Assembly: GCA_007130855.1 (NCBI GenBank)
Contig: SLRS01000014.1
Span: 1-54,323, forward strand
Source of the DNA: Trueperaceae bacterium
GTDB lineage: Bacteria > Deinococcota > Deinococci > Deinococcales > Trueperaceae
DNA length: 54,323 bases
Direction of reading: 5' to 3'
Shown: positions 34,273 to 43,858 of the stretch, in pieces
Position numbering within the stretch: the stretch's first letter is position 1
Layout: the number at the start of each line of letters is the position of its first letter
Program-made: the position numbers and the translations under genes
Notes under the pieces: model-generated
What the model saw: only the letters and a program-made list of their open reading frames with translations
Told to the model about the DNA's origin: nothing
The model's database searches: none

Positions 34273-35700
34273 CTAGTAGTGGTTCCGGGTGGGCTCCCAG
34301 TCGGGGAAGATCCACTCGCCTTCGCTGACCGCGGCGCCCTCGGCTTGCGCCTCTTCGAGGGCTTCGGCCAGGAACTCGCGCTGCTGCGTACCATAGCCGG
34401 CGAGGAAGTCGCTCACGTCGAAGCGGCCCTCGGCGAGGAAGCCCTGCATCGACTCCCCGAACGGGCGCGTGCCCGTCTTGCCGGCAAGGCGTACGATCGT
34501 CTCGAGTTGCTCGGCGTTCTCCATGACCGGGGAGGGGAGCACGACGGTGCCGAGCTCGGTGAGGCGGACCAGTTCGCGGAACGCCTCCGACGTGTACAGG
34601 CTGTCGTCGGCGTTGAGCGCCGGAATCGGCGTGAGGTCGACGGCACCCTCGATCAGCAGCGGGTAGTAGTCGTCGCTGAGCCACTCGAACAGGCGGGTCG
34701 CGGCCTCGACGTTCGGGCTGCGCTCCGGCACAGCGAAGGCGTTCTGGCTGCCGCCCTCCACGCCCCACAGGACCGGGCCACCGCGCAGCGACGGGAGCAT
34801 GGTGATGCCGAAGTCGAGGTCGGGCTCGGTTCGCAACAGCTCCTGCAGGCGCCAGGACCCGTCGAACAAGAAGGCGGCCTGTCCGGCGGCCCACTGTGCG
34901 GTGGCCTGCGACCGGCCGGTGTTGAGGAAGTCCGGGTGGACGGCTTCGGTCTCCATCAGGCCGGCGAAGAAGTCGACCGCCTCCTGGATGCCGGCAGGGT
35001 CGAACAGCTCACCGGTCGTCCAGTTCACCATCCGGCCCGGCAGGTGCTCGGCCGGCACGCCGTGCGCTGGCGCCGCCGTGGTGGCGAGCTGCATGATCAC
35101 GCGCTCATTGAACCAGCCCGAGGTGAAACCGAGATGGAGGCCGTAGACGCGTCCGCGACCCGCCTCGGTGACTTGCGTCGCCTGCTCGGCAAAGGCGTCC
35201 CAGGTGACGGGCGGGTCGTCAGGGTCGAGACCTGCCTCCCGCATGACGTGGCGGTTGTAGTACATGAACAGGGAGGCGCGACGGAACGAGCGGTCGGGCC
35301 AGGCATAGATCTCGCCGCCGACGGTGGTGCTCCCCTCCCACCAGGTGGCCGGATCGAAGCGGTCGCGGAAGCCTTCGCTGAAGTGCGGCTCGAGGGGTTG
35401 GATTAGGCCCAGCGACACCAGCCGCGGCACCGGTACCGAGTTGTGCACCTGGAACATATCGGGTAGATCGCCACCCGAGATCGCGGCCTGGAGCGCACCC
35501 GGATAGGCGTCGGCGGCGAAGGGCACGATCCGGACTCGCACGTCGGGGTTGGCCTCGTGGAACCGCTCCACGCTCTGCCCCAGGAGTTCGACGGTCTCGG
35601 GGGTGCGCACCCACATCGTGAGCTGCGTGGTCTGGGCGAGGGCGTGCCAGGTGAGGCTCAGTAGCGCGAGCAGCAGGAGGGTGGGGCGGGCTCTGGGCAT
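34273..35700 (-). CDS. Sugar ABC transporter substrate-binding protein (family 1)
   Basis: A 475-residue extracellular solute-binding protein. The signal peptide covers about 1-22 (ending WHALAQ, no lipobox). The mature start TTQLTMWVRTPETVELL, the central SGGDLPDMFQVHNS and the WAAGQAAFLFDGSWRLQEL block are typical of MalE/UgpB-like proteins that bind oligosaccharides or glycosides. ATG 35700 follows AAAGGAG. It is the first gene after lacI in the same direction, with an operator-like palindrome at 35741-35754 in front. The exact sugar is unknown. Confidence 0.9.
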   Translation of the reverse strand: MPRARPTLLLLALLSLTWHALAQTTQLTMWVRTPETVELLGQSVERFHEANPDVRVRIVPFAADAYPGALQAAISGGDLPDMFQVHNSVPVPRLVSLGLIQPLEPHFSEGFRDRFDPATWWEGSTTVGGEIYAWPDRSFRRASLFMYYNRHVMREAGLDPDDPPVTWDAFAEQATQVTEAGRGRVYGLHLGFTSGWFNERVIMQLATTAAPAHGVPAEHLPGRMVNWTTGELFDPAGIQEAVDFFAGLMETEAVHPDFLNTGRSQATAQWAAGQAAFLFDGSWRLQELLRTEPDLDFGITMLPSLRGGPVLWGVEGGSQNAFAVPERSPNVEAATRLFEWLSDDYYPLLIEGAVDLTPIPALNADDSLYTSEAFRELVRLTELGTVVLPSPVMENAEQLETIVRLAGKTGTRPFGESMQGFLAEGRFDVSDFLAGYGTQQREFLAEALEEAQAEGAAVSEGEWIFPDWEPTRNHY

Positions 35701-35740
35701 GGTCGCTCCTTTCGCGGTTCGAACGGGGCGGAAACGTGCG

Positions 35741-35766
35741 TGCCAACGTTGGCAGCGGTGCCAACG
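35741..35766 (-). promoter_or_regulatory. LacI-type operator upstream of the sugar ABC genes
   Basis: TGCCAACGTTGGCA (35741-35754) is a perfect 14-bp palindrome with the central CG of LacI-family operators. A half-site TGCCAACG repeats 18 bp away at 35759-35766. It lies 40 nt before the binding-protein ATG, between lacI and the transport genes. Confidence 0.7.
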
Positions 35767-35795
35767 CGACGGCCGGGAGGTGCGGGGGCCCGGGC

Positions 35796-36752
35796 TCATC
35801 CGCGTGCTCCGCGAACGGTCCCGACCGAGTCCCGCTCCACCAGCCTTACGCCGAGCGGCTGGGGCAGAACGGGCTCGTCTCCCTCGATCCTGGCGAGGAG
35901 CAGTTCGAAGGCGATCGCACCGACGCGCTCGAGCGGTTGAGCGATGGTCGTCAGCGGCGGCCAGTAGTGACGTGCGGCGGACGTATCGTCGAACCCGATC
36001 ACCGAGACGTCCGCGGGGATCGACAGCCCCCGGCCCTGGAGGGCGCCGAGTACGCCGAGCGCCACCGCGTCGCTGGCGGCGAAGATGGCCGTGACGTCGG
36101 GCGAGGCGTCGAGGATCGTATGCGTGAGCGCGAACCCGGATGCGGCCGTCCAGTCGCCGTAGTGCTGCTCGACGCCGGGGCCGAGGACCGAGCGCAGCCC
36201 GATGAGCCGTTCCCGTGCATGGGGCGAGTCGTGCTCGCCGCCGACGAACGCCACGCGACGATGACCGTGATACGCGAGCAGCGTTCCCGCCAGTGCGCCT
36301 CCAGCGTGGTTGTCGACCCGCGCCTCCTCGAGCGTCGCCAGCGGCAGATCGAGCGAGTCGTCCGGGTAGTGGCGTGGCGACATGAGCAGCACCCCGTCGA
36401 ATCGGTGCTCATGGAAGAAGCGCGGGCTGCGCGACAGCCCGCCGCGCTGCGGACGGTACGTCGCCACCACCATCGAGTAGTCGTGCTCGCGGGCCGTGGC
36501 CTCCGCGCCTGCTGCGAACGAGGCGACGTTGGGGTCGGCCAGGCTCGGCACGAGGAAGGCGAAGGTCTGGGTACGGCTGGTGACCATCGCGCGTGCGGCC
36601 ACGTTCGGCCGGTAGTCGAGGTCGGCGGCGGCCAGCGTCACGCGCGCTCGTGTCGCGTCGGAGATGCGCGGGTTTCCGCGCATGGCACGCGAGACGGTCG
36701 ACACGTCGACGCCGGCGACGCGGGCCACGTCCTTGATCGTGGCGCGCTTCAC
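35796..36752 (-). CDS. LacI-family transcriptional regulator
   Basis: A 318-residue LacI regulator. The N-terminal helix-turn-helix is TIKDVARVAGVDVSTVSRAM with the hinge helix YRPNVAARAM. The ligand domain runs about 60-315 with VIGFDDTSAARHYWPPLTTI and QPLERVGAIAFELLLARI near the end. The GTG at 36752 gives the usual MKRATIKDVA start. Palindromes lie both upstream (36784-36795) and downstream (35741-35754), pointing to self-regulation and control of the sugar importer. The effector is probably the imported sugar or its phosphate. Confidence 0.93.
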   Translation of the reverse strand: MKRATIKDVARVAGVDVSTVSRAMRGNPRISDATRARVTLAAADLDYRPNVAARAMVTSRTQTFAFLVPSLADPNVASFAAGAEATAREHDYSMVVATYRPQRGGLSRSPRFFHEHRFDGVLLMSPRHYPDDSLDLPLATLEEARVDNHAGGALAGTLLAYHGHRRVAFVGGEHDSPHARERLIGLRSVLGPGVEQHYGDWTAASGFALTHTILDASPDVTAIFAASDAVALGVLGALQGRGLSIPADVSVIGFDDTSAARHYWPPLTTIAQPLERVGAIAFELLLARIEGDEPVLPQPLGVRLVERDSVGTVRGARG

Positions 36753-36783
36753 GGGACCGGCCGAGCCTCATAGAGGCACAGCG

Positions 36784-36795
36784 GCAAACGTTTGC
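36784..36795 (-). promoter_or_regulatory. LacI-type operator upstream of lacI
   Basis: GCAAACGTTTGC, a perfect 12-bp palindrome centred on CG, 31 nt before the lacI GTG. It differs from the downstream operator mainly by A for C at the fourth position of the half-site. Probably autoregulation. Confidence 0.65.
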
Positions 36796-36862
36796 ACAGC
36801 ATCGTACCTAGACCATGGCACGTCGCTGCAGTGCCGTCAAGGCCTCCCGTCGAGCGCCGTCA

Positions 36863-36898
36863 GACAGCAGCGGTCCGGCGTCAACCGCCGCTGCTGTC
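36863..36898 (-). terminator. Hairpin at the end of the xyl operon
   Basis: GACAGCAGCGG (36863-36873) pairs with 36888-36898 over an 11-bp perfect stem and 14-nt loop. One arm is formed by the last codons of xylB, and the stop codon lies in the loop. No T-tract. Confidence 0.45.
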
Positions 36899-38359
36899 CA
36901 GCTCGGGCAACGCCACCGCCAGGTAGCGCGCGTAGGCGTCCTCCGTGGCCTCGCGGCGCGCGGCGGCGGGTTCGAACCAGGACTCTGCGCGCGGACGACG
37001 CGTTGGTGCCTCGCCCAGGGCCCGCCAGCCGAGCCAGGCCGCGCCCTCGGCGGGACCGACCTCCAGCGGCTGGCCCGCCTCGTCGACCGGTCGCCCCAGC
37101 GGCAGTCCCAGCGTGTCCGCCAGGATGCCCAGCCAGGCGTCGCTCACCGCGCCGCCGCCGGTGGCCAGGAGACGCTCGGGGCGCGCGATCGGCGTCATGA
37201 CGTCGAGCGCTTCGCGCAGCGAGCAGGCGACGCCTTCGAGCACCGAGCGCACCACCTCGGCCTGGCCGGTGGCCAGCGACAGGCCGTGGAACGAGCCGCG
37301 CAGGTCGGCGCGCAGGTGCGGCGTGCGCTCGCCCGCCAGGTAGGGCTTGAAGGTCACCCCGCCCGCACCGACCGCTGCGGTCGCCGCCGCGCTCACCAGT
37401 TCGTCGAACGAGCGTCCGGGGGCGAAGGTGTCTCGGTACCAACGCAGGCTGCCGGCGGCCGCCAGCGTGACGCCGAGGAGCAGGTAGGCGCCATCGGCGT
37501 GGGCGAACAGGTGCACGCGGCCCGCGGGCTCAGGCGTGGGCGTCGCGAGCGGCGTCTGCAGCACGCCGCTGGTGCCCAGGCTGACGCTACCGATGTGCGG
37601 GTGATCACGGCCGAGCGCCAGGCCGGTGGCCGCAGCGGCGTTGTCGCCGGCACCTGCCACGACCGGCACGTCGGCGGGGAGCCCCAGTGCCGCGGCCAGC
37701 GAGCCGCGCAGGCCACCGACCACGGCGTCGGAAGCCACCAGCGGCGGCCACAGGGCGGGATCGAGGTCGAGCGCCGCCAACACCTCCTCGTCCCAAGTCC
37801 CGTCGGCGAGGTGGTACAGCCCAGTCCCTGAGGCGTCGCACGGTTCGGCCACCGCCACGCCCGTCAGGTGCAGCCCCAAGTCGTCCTTGGGGAGCATCAC
37901 CCGCGCGGTGCGGGCGAAGGCCTCGGGCTGGTGGCGGCGCAACCACAGCACCTTGGGGAGTTGGAATCCCGTGACCGCGGGGTTGCCGCTGCGCGCGACG
38001 AGCCGCTCGCGGCCCACGCGCGCGTGGATCTCGTCGACCTCCGCCGCGGTGCGCTGGTCGTTCCACAGCAGCGCCGCGTGCACGGCCTGGCCGCCGGCGT
38101 CGCGCGCCACCATGCCATGCATCTGGCCGGCGAGCGCGATCGCCGCCACGCGCTCGCCGCCGACGGCGCGCGCCACCTCGGCGAGGGCGGCCTCGGCCGC
38201 CGCACGCCAGGCGTCGGGGTCCTGCTGCGTCCACCCGGGTCGTGGGGTCTCGAGGTCGAGGCTGTGATCGGCCCGCGCCAGGACGCGGCCGTCTGCTGCC
38301 TGTGCCACGACCCCCACGCCCGAGGTGCCGAGGTCGACACCGAGCACCAGGTCGCGCAT
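36881..38359 (-). CDS. xylB: Xylulokinase
   Basis: A 492-residue FGGY kinase phosphorylating D-xylulose. The first phosphate loop is VLGVDLGTSGVGVVAQ. GQMHGMVARD matches the sugar-contact MHG of xylulokinases, LLWNDQRTAAEV the next block, and GAGDNAAAATG carries the catalytic Asp. LATGGGAVSDAWLGILADTLG is the second nucleotide block. ATG 38359 overlaps the xylA stop (TGATG), so the two are coupled. Family length is about 480-500. It is the last gene of the ROK-controlled operon. Confidence 0.94.
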   Translation of the reverse strand: MRDLVLGVDLGTSGVGVVAQAADGRVLARADHSLDLETPRPGWTQQDPDAWRAAAEAALAEVARAVGGERVAAIALAGQMHGMVARDAGGQAVHAALLWNDQRTAAEVDEIHARVGRERLVARSGNPAVTGFQLPKVLWLRRHQPEAFARTARVMLPKDDLGLHLTGVAVAEPCDASGTGLYHLADGTWDEEVLAALDLDPALWPPLVASDAVVGGLRGSLAAALGLPADVPVVAGAGDNAAAATGLALGRDHPHIGSVSLGTSGVLQTPLATPTPEPAGRVHLFAHADGAYLLLGVTLAAAGSLRWYRDTFAPGRSFDELVSAAATAAVGAGGVTFKPYLAGERTPHLRADLRGSFHGLSLATGQAEVVRSVLEGVACSLREALDVMTPIARPERLLATGGGAVSDAWLGILADTLGLPLGRPVDEAGQPLEVGPAEGAAWLGWRALGEAPTRRPRAESWFEPAAARREATEDAYARYLAVALPELDSSGG

Positions 38360-39519
38360 CAGCGTTCGCCCAACAGGAGCTCGACCGTCAGTTGGTCGAG
38401 GCGTTCCAGGCCCGGCCCGCGCTGGCGCAGGGTGGCGAGGTCGAACGCGCGTACCTTGAGGGCGGCGGCATGCGAGGCGTCGTAACGCGGTGGCCAGGGT
38501 GTGTCGGCGTCGTCGACACGGTAGGCGCGCTGGGCCGCCTGGATCTCGGGATCGGCTCGGAAGCGCTCGGCCTTGGCCGCGAGCAGCTTGTAGGTGCGCA
38601 TGCAGCCGGCGGCGAAGGCCCACACGCCGGCCTCGTCCTCGCTGCGCAGCGCGTGCGCGTCGAAGTGGCGCGGCCCGTCGTAGTGCTCCTCGAGCAGCAT
38701 CACCGTGAAGAAGGCGGTCTTGAGGTTCTCGGCCCCGAAGCGCAGGTCCTGGTCGAAGCGCGACATCACCTGGTCGTTGAGGTCGACGTGGAACAGCTTG
38801 CCGGCGTCGATGGCGGCAGCCAGCGCGTGCGGGAACGACAGCCCCGCCATCGTCTCGTGCGCCAGCTCGGGGTTGAGCCCCACCATCTCCGGGTGGCGCA
38901 GCGTGGCGATGAAGCCGAGCGCGCTACCGACGGTCGGCAGGAAGGCGTGGCCGCGCGGCTCGTTGGGCTTGGGTTCGAGCGCGAAGCGCAAGCCATAACC
39001 CTGTTCGCGGGCGTACTCGCAGAGGTAGTCGATCGCGTCGCGGTACCACTGCAGCGCGTCGAGCAGCTTGCCGCCGGCGTCGACCTCGGCTCCCTCGCGG
39101 CCGCCCCAGAACACGAAGGTGTGGGCCCCGAGCTCGGCGCCGAGGTCCATGGCCAGCATCGTCTTCTGCAGTGCGTAGTGCCGTACCCGGGCGTCGGCGC
39201 TGGTGAAGGCGCCGTCCTTGAAGACCGGGTCGGTGAACAAGTTGGTGGTCGCCATGGGCACCACCAGGCCGTGCTCCTCGAGCGCGCGCTTGAAACGCGC
39301 CACGAGGCGGTCGCGCTCGGCCGCGCCGGTGCCGTCGGGTACCAGATCGTGATCGTGGAGGTTGACGCCGTAGGCGCCGAGCTCGGCGAGCTTGGCGACG
39401 CTGTAGGTCGGGTCGAGCACTGCCCGCGTCGGCTCGCCGAAGGGGTCGCGGCCCGGGTTGGCGACGGTCCAGAGCCCGAAGGTGAAGCGATCGGCCGGGG
39501 TCGGGGTGAAAGGATCCAT
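38359..39519 (-). CDS. xylA: Xylose isomerase
   Basis: A 386-residue class I xylose isomerase. It opens [20 protein letters not shown] and has the catalytic His in [30 protein letters not shown] holds the metal-binding Glu and Lys, and [19 protein letters not shown] the next His/Glu pair; LFHVDLNDQ gives the second metal site. Length and motifs are close to the Thermus enzyme. ATG 39519 follows GGAG. It starts 14 nt after the Gfo/Idh gene and is coupled to xylB. Confidence 0.96.
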   Translation of the reverse strand: MDPFTPTPADRFTFGLWTVANPGRDPFGEPTRAVLDPTYSVAKLAELGAYGVNLHDHDLVPDGTGAAERDRLVARFKRALEEHGLVVPMATTNLFTDPVFKDGAFTSADARVRHYALQKTMLAMDLGAELGAHTFVFWGGREGAEVDAGGKLLDALQWYRDAIDYLCEYAREQGYGLRFALEPKPNEPRGHAFLPTVGSALGFIATLRHPEMVGLNPELAHETMAGLSFPHALAAAIDAGKLFHVDLNDQVMSRFDQDLRFGAENLKTAFFTVMLLEEHYDGPRHFDAHALRSEDEAGVWAFAAGCMRTYKLLAAKAERFRADPEIQAAQRAYRVDDADTPWPPRYDASHAAALKVRAFDLATLRQRGPGLERLDQLTVELLLGER

Positions 39520-39533
39520 GCGGTCTCCGGGGC

Positions 39534-40691
39534 TCAGTGGCCCGCGCTCGGGAAGGGGGTCCACTTGGCATCGCTCGCCGCGCTCGCGAGCGTGGTTTCG
39601 ATGAAGCGCACGCCGCGGGCGCCGTCGGAGACGGTGGGGTAGTCGCCGCCGATGTCCGCGCCGTCGCCGTGCCGGTGGATCGCCGCGGCGATCTCGCCGT
39701 AGACGTTGGCGAAGGCCTCGAGGTAGCCCTCGGGATGCCCGGAGGGGATGCGGGTGACCGCCGCCGCCTCGGGCCCCAGGTAGGGGTTGGCGCGGCGCAG
39801 CAGCGCCACGGGCTCGTCGAGCGCCGCAACCCACAACTCGTTCGGGTTCTCCTGGTGCCAGCGCAGCGAGCCGGTCTCGCCGTAGACCTGCAGGACCAGG
39901 TCGTTCTCGTGACCGATCTCCACTTGCGACGCCATCATCACGCCCTTGGCGCCACCCTCGAAGCGCAGCAGCAGGTTGCCGTCGTCATCGAGCCGGCGGC
40001 CGGGGACGAAGGTGGTGAGGTCGGCGCAGAGGGCCTCGAGTTCGAGGCCGGTGACGGTCGACACCAGGTTCTCGGCGTGCGAGCCGATGTCGCCCATGGC
40101 TCCGGCGGCGCCGCTGCGCGCGGGATCGGTACGCCACTCGGCCTGCTTGGCGCCCTGGTCCTCGAGCTTGGTGGCGAGCCAGCCCTGGTGGTAGCCGACG
40201 ACCACCTTGCGCACCGCGCCGATGCGGCCCTCGCGGACGAGGCGGCGCATCTCCTTCACCAGCGGGTAGCCGGTGTAGTTGTAGGTGACCGCGAACACGA
40301 TGCCGCGCTCGCGCACGATGCGTTCGAGCTCCGCCGCCTGGGCGCCGGTATGCACCAGGGGCTTGTCGGACACCACGTGGATGCCGGCCTCGGCGAAGGC
40401 TTTCGCCACCGGGTAGTGGACGTGGTTGGGCGTGACGATCACCACCAGGTCGATGCGCTCGCCCGCGGGCCGCTGCAGTTCACCCTCGAGCATCGCCTCC
40501 CAGGTCTCGTAGCCGCGGTCGCTGAGCAGGCCCAGGGCCTCGGCCGAACGCACGGCTCGCTCGGGGGTGGAGGAGAGCGCTCCGGCCGTGAATGCGTAGC
40601 GGTGATCGAGGGCCATGGCATGGCGGTGCACGGCGCCGATGAACGCACCCTCGCCGCCGCCGACCATGCCGTAGCGCAGGCGGCGCGTCAT
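39534..40691 (-). CDS. Gfo/Idh/MocA-family oxidoreductase
   Basis: A 385-residue NAD(P)-dependent oxidoreductase. The Rossmann motif is [38 protein letters not shown] and the catalytic Lys of VSDKPLVHT follow. [16 protein letters not shown] holds the second catalytic residues, Asp and His. The C-terminal beta-sheet domain covers about 150-370. Such enzymes oxidise sugars or glycosides, often at C3, or reduce ketoses. It overlaps the TIM-barrel gene upstream by ATGA, so the two probably act in sequence before XylA. Confidence 0.92.
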   Translation of the reverse strand: MTRRLRYGMVGGGEGAFIGAVHRHAMALDHRYAFTAGALSSTPERAVRSAEALGLLSDRGYETWEAMLEGELQRPAGERIDLVVIVTPNHVHYPVAKAFAEAGIHVVSDKPLVHTGAQAAELERIVRERGIVFAVTYNYTGYPLVKEMRRLVREGRIGAVRKVVVGYHQGWLATKLEDQGAKQAEWRTDPARSGAAGAMGDIGSHAENLVSTVTGLELEALCADLTTFVPGRRLDDDGNLLLRFEGGAKGVMMASQVEIGHENDLVLQVYGETGSLRWHQENPNELWVAALDEPVALLRRANPYLGPEAAAVTRIPSGHPEGYLEAFANVYGEIAAAIHRHGDGADIGGDYPTVSDGARGVRFIETTLASAASDAKWTPFPSAGH

Positions 40692-41695
40692 TCGTCGGCT
40701 CGCTCGAAGGCGGCGTCGAACGCCACGTTCGACGGGGCGAAGTCGATCGAGCGGCAGTACTCGGCCGATTCACGGCCGCCGTGGACGCGGTCCATGCGCG
40801 CGTCTTCCCACTCGACCGAGAGGGGGCCGCCGTAGCCGATGTCGTTGAGGGCGACGATGACCTCTTCGAAGTCGATGTCGCCGCGGCCGACGCTGCGGAA
40901 GTCCCAGTAGCGGCGCGCGTCGCCGAAGGAGGTGTGGCCACCGAACACGCCGGCACTGCCGTCGCCGCGGCCCCACCAGGCGTCCTTCATGTGCACGTGC
41001 ACGATGCGATCCTGGAAGCGCCTCAGGAACTCGACGTAGTCGACGCCCTGGTACCCCAGGTGCGACGGGTCGTAGTTGAACCCGAAGGCGTCGTGGCCGT
41101 CGACGGCCGCCACCGCGCGCTCGGCGGAGGCGATGTCGAAGGCGATCTCGGTGGGATGCACCTCCAGGCCGAACCGTACGCCCAGCTCGGCATAGGCGTC
41201 GAGGATGGGCTTGAAGCGGCGACCGAAGTCCTCGAAGCCGGCGTCCCAGTACGCCTGCGAGGTCGGGGGGAAGGCATAGAGCGAGTGCCAGATCGACGAG
41301 CCGGTGAAGCCGTTGACGATCTTGAGGCCCAGCGCGGCAGCTGCCTTACCGGTGGTGATCAGCTCCTCGGCGGCGCGCTGGCGCACCCCTTCGGGATCGC
41401 CGTCGCCCCACACGTGCGGCGGCAGGATGTCCTTGTGGCGCTCGTCGATGCGGTCGCACACCGCTTGACCCGCGAGGTGGTTGGAGATCGCGAAGAGCTC
41501 CAGGTCGTGCTGGGCAAGGAGCGCCTTGCGTTCATCGACGTAGCTCGGGTCCTCGGCGGCGCGGCGGACGTCGAGGTGGTCGCCCCAACAGGCGAGCTCG
41601 AGGCCGTCGTAGCCCATCTCGCGCGCCAGTGGCGCGAGTTCGGCGAGCGGGAGGTCGGCCCATTGGCCAGTGAACAAGGTGACGGGTCGTGGCAT
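40688..41695 (-). CDS. TIM-barrel sugar phosphate isomerase/epimerase family protein
   Basis: A 335-residue AP-endonuclease-2/xylose-isomerase-like TIM barrel. Metal-ligand blocks are [12 protein letters not shown] (Glu), [13 protein letters not shown] (Asp), [11 protein letters not shown] (His) and [11 protein letters not shown] (Glu). [17 protein letters not shown]-type start is seen as [19 protein letters not shown]. The family includes epimerases, dehydratases and the catalytic subunits of 3-keto-glycoside lyases. Coupling to a Gfo/Idh gene favours the last option or an epimerase. ATG 41695 has GGAGG at good spacing. Confidence 0.87.
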   Translation of the reverse strand: MPRPVTLFTGQWADLPLAELAPLAREMGYDGLELACWGDHLDVRRAAEDPSYVDERKALLAQHDLELFAISNHLAGQAVCDRIDERHKDILPPHVWGDGDPEGVRQRAAEELITTGKAAAALGLKIVNGFTGSSIWHSLYAFPPTSQAYWDAGFEDFGRRFKPILDAYAELGVRFGLEVHPTEIAFDIASAERAVAAVDGHDAFGFNYDPSHLGYQGVDYVEFLRRFQDRIVHVHMKDAWWGRGDGSAGVFGGHTSFGDARRYWDFRSVGRGDIDFEEVIVALNDIGYGGPLSVEWEDARMDRVHGGRESAEYCRSIDFAPSNVAFDAAFERADE

Positions 41696-41771
41696 GGTGC
41701 CTCCGTGCTGCGGCCGCGCGTCGGCGCGGCGCAGCCTGTGGGTGCCGTTTCGGGGTCGGGGCGGGCGCGAG

Positions 41772-41799
41772 GCTGGGGCGGCTGTGAGGCCGCCCCAGC
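41772..41799 (-). other. 11-bp hairpin after the RbsB/XylF-type gene
   Basis: 41772-41782 pair with 41789-41799 around the 6-nt loop, 15 nt after the binding-protein stop and 76 nt before the next gene. It probably tunes downstream expression relative to the binding protein. Confidence 0.6.
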
Positions 41800-41814
41800 G
41801 GTGATGCCGTGGGC

Positions 41815-42753
41815 TCAGAAGGGGCTGTCGGGGAAGTAGTAGTCCGCGGCGTTCTCGGGGGTGATGAGCGGGCTGTCGAGGATGTAGCGGCCGAGGACCG
41901 GCACCGAGGTGACGAAGTTCAGCGCGGTGATCTCCATGGCGGTGGCGATCATGGCCGGCGGGTAGAGGACGTTCACGGGGACGAGCTCGTCGCCCTCCAT
42001 GACGCGCAAGATCATCTCCTTCATGCCGGCGCCGCCGACGACGAACATCTCGTCGGTACGGCCGGCCTGCTCGAGCGCCTCGATGACGCCGATGGCGATG
42101 TCGTCGTCCTGGGCCCAGACCGCGTCGATCTCGGGGAACCGGGTCAGGAAGTCCTGCATGACCTCGAAGCCGTCGTCACGGTTCCAGTTGGCGTAGCGCA
42201 TGTCGAGCACTTCGATGTTGGTCTGGTCGATCACTTCCATGAAGGCTTCGACGCGCTCGTTGTCGATGACGGTGGGGATGCCGCGCAGCACGACGATGTT
42301 GCCTTCGCCGCCGAGCCGCTCGGAGATGTACTCACCGGACACGCGGCCGAGCGCGGGGTTGTTGCCGGCGACGTGGACGTCCTCGATGCCCTCCCGGGCC
42401 AAGCCGCGGTCGACCACGGTCACGAACACGCCGCGGTCCTTGACGCTGGCGACCGGCTCGGTGAGCGGGTCGGACTCGAATGGCAGGATCACCAGGGCAT
42501 CGATCTGGTGGATCGCGATGAGGTCCTCGAGGTCGTTGGCCTGCTCGGACGCACTGCCGGCGGTGCTGATGACGATCTGCAGGGTCGGGTAGGCGGCCTC
42601 GAGGCGGGCCTTGGTCTCCGCCGCCCACCAGTTCACGCCGCCGGTCCAGCCGTGGGTGGCAGCCGGGATGGAGACGCCGATGACGGTCTGCGCGAAGCCG
42701 AAGCCCAGCGCGAGCACGAACAGGACGAGCACGATGCGAGTCAGACGAGGCAT
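41815..42753 (-). CDS. RbsB/XylF-type sugar-binding protein
   Basis: A 312-residue periplasmic binding protein of the type 1 fold (Peripla_BP_4). The signal peptide is about 1-21, ending [44 protein letters not shown] and [22 protein letters not shown] are the conserved hinge and ligand blocks of monosaccharide-binding proteins. ATG 42753 follows GGAGG. It belongs with the permease and ATPase upstream; xylose or another pentose is the likely ligand from xylAB in the operon. Confidence 0.9.
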   Translation of the reverse strand: MPRLTRIVLVLFVLALGFGFAQTVIGVSIPAATHGWTGGVNWWAAETKARLEAAYPTLQIVISTAGSASEQANDLEDLIAIHQIDALVILPFESDPLTEPVASVKDRGVFVTVVDRGLAREGIEDVHVAGNNPALGRVSGEYISERLGGEGNIVVLRGIPTVIDNERVEAFMEVIDQTNIEVLDMRYANWNRDDGFEVMQDFLTRFPEIDAVWAQDDDIAIGVIEALEQAGRTDEMFVVGGAGMKEMILRVMEGDELVPVNVLYPPAMIATAMEITALNFVTSVPVLGRYILDSPLITPENAADYYFPDSPF

Positions 42754-42850
42754 GGTTCCTCCGTTGCAAGTAGGGGATGAATCGACACTGTTGGCGGACG
42801 TGCGCGGCTGTGCCTCGCTCAGGTGTTCGCCTCCTTTCGAGTCGCGGCCC

Positions 42851-43858
42851 TCAGCGACCGCTGCGGCCGCGCTGCAAGAACACCGCCCCGATGATGATCA
42901 GCCCTTGGACGGCGCCATTGAGGTACTCGCTGATGGCGGTGGTGAGGTTGAGGACGTTGCCGATGAACGACAGCATGATGGCGCCGACGACCGTGCCCCA
43001 GATGTGTCCGGAGCCGCCCTTGAGCGCGGTGCCGCCGATGATGACCGCGGCGATGGCCTCGAGTTCCCAGAGGATGCCGGTGGAGCCGGAGGCCGACCCG
43101 AGCCGGGGCACGTAGAGGATGACGGCGATGGCGACGCACACGCCCTGGATCACGAACGTGAGGGTACGGATGCGCTCGACGCGCACCGAGGCGTAGCGCG
43201 CCACTTCCTGGTTCGAGCCGATGGCGCGCACGTAGCGGCCGAAGCGGGTCCGATGCAGCACGATGGCGCCGATGATCGCGACCGCCGCGAAGACCCACAC
43301 CGGGTAGGGGATGCCGAGGAACGAGCCGAAGTAGACGGGCCGGTACACGCCGCGAATGGCGAAGTCGAGCGAGATGGTCCCGCCGTCGGCGAGGTAGGTG
43401 ACGAGTGACCTGAAGATGCCGAGCGTCCCGAGCGTGACGATGAACGCCTCGATGCGCCCGCGCGTGATGGCGAGACCGTTGGCGGCGCCGGCCAGGAGGC
43501 CCGCCACGAGCACCATGCCGACGCCGAGCAGGATGATCGTGAGGGGCTCGAGGTCGTTCCGCGCGAGGGCGTTCATCACCAGGATCATGGCGCCGGCGAG
43601 GAAGGCCGCCATCGAGCCGACCGAGAGGTCGATCCCGCCTGCGATGATCACGAAGGTGCCGCCCACGGCGATGATGCCGATGAACGCCGAGCGAGTGAGC
43701 ACGTTCAGCAGGTTCGTGGGCGTCAGGAAGGCCGGATGCAGCAGCGAGCCGATGATCAGCAGGAACACCAGACCCAGGAGTGGGGTGAGCGACTGCCAGG
43801 GAATGCTGCGCATGTGCCGGCGCCAGGTGGGCGCTGGCGCTGCCTCAGACCGCGCCAC
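42851..43858 (-). CDS. RbsC/XylH-type sugar ABC permease
   Basis: A 335-residue permease with about ten hydrophobic segments. [42 protein letters not shown] and [12 protein letters not shown]-like [16 protein letters not shown] are the diagnostic blocks, with [18 protein letters not shown] near the end. The GTG at 43858 has GGAGG 7 nt upstream and overlaps the ATPase gene by 14 bp. A 97-bp gap follows before the binding-protein gene, in which I see only that gene's ribosome binding site. Confidence 0.92.
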   Translation of the reverse strand: MARSEAAPAPTWRRHMRSIPWQSLTPLLGLVFLLIIGSLLHPAFLTPTNLLNVLTRSAFIGIIAVGGTFVIIAGGIDLSVGSMAAFLAGAMILVMNALARNDLEPLTIILLGVGMVLVAGLLAGAANGLAITRGRIEAFIVTLGTLGIFRSLVTYLADGGTISLDFAIRGVYRPVYFGSFLGIPYPVWVFAAVAIIGAIVLHRTRFGRYVRAIGSNQEVARYASVRVERIRTLTFVIQGVCVAIAVILYVPRLGSASGSTGILWELEAIAAVIIGGTALKGGSGHIWGTVVGAIMLSFIGNVLNLTTAISEYLNGAVQGLIIIGAVFLQRGRSGR

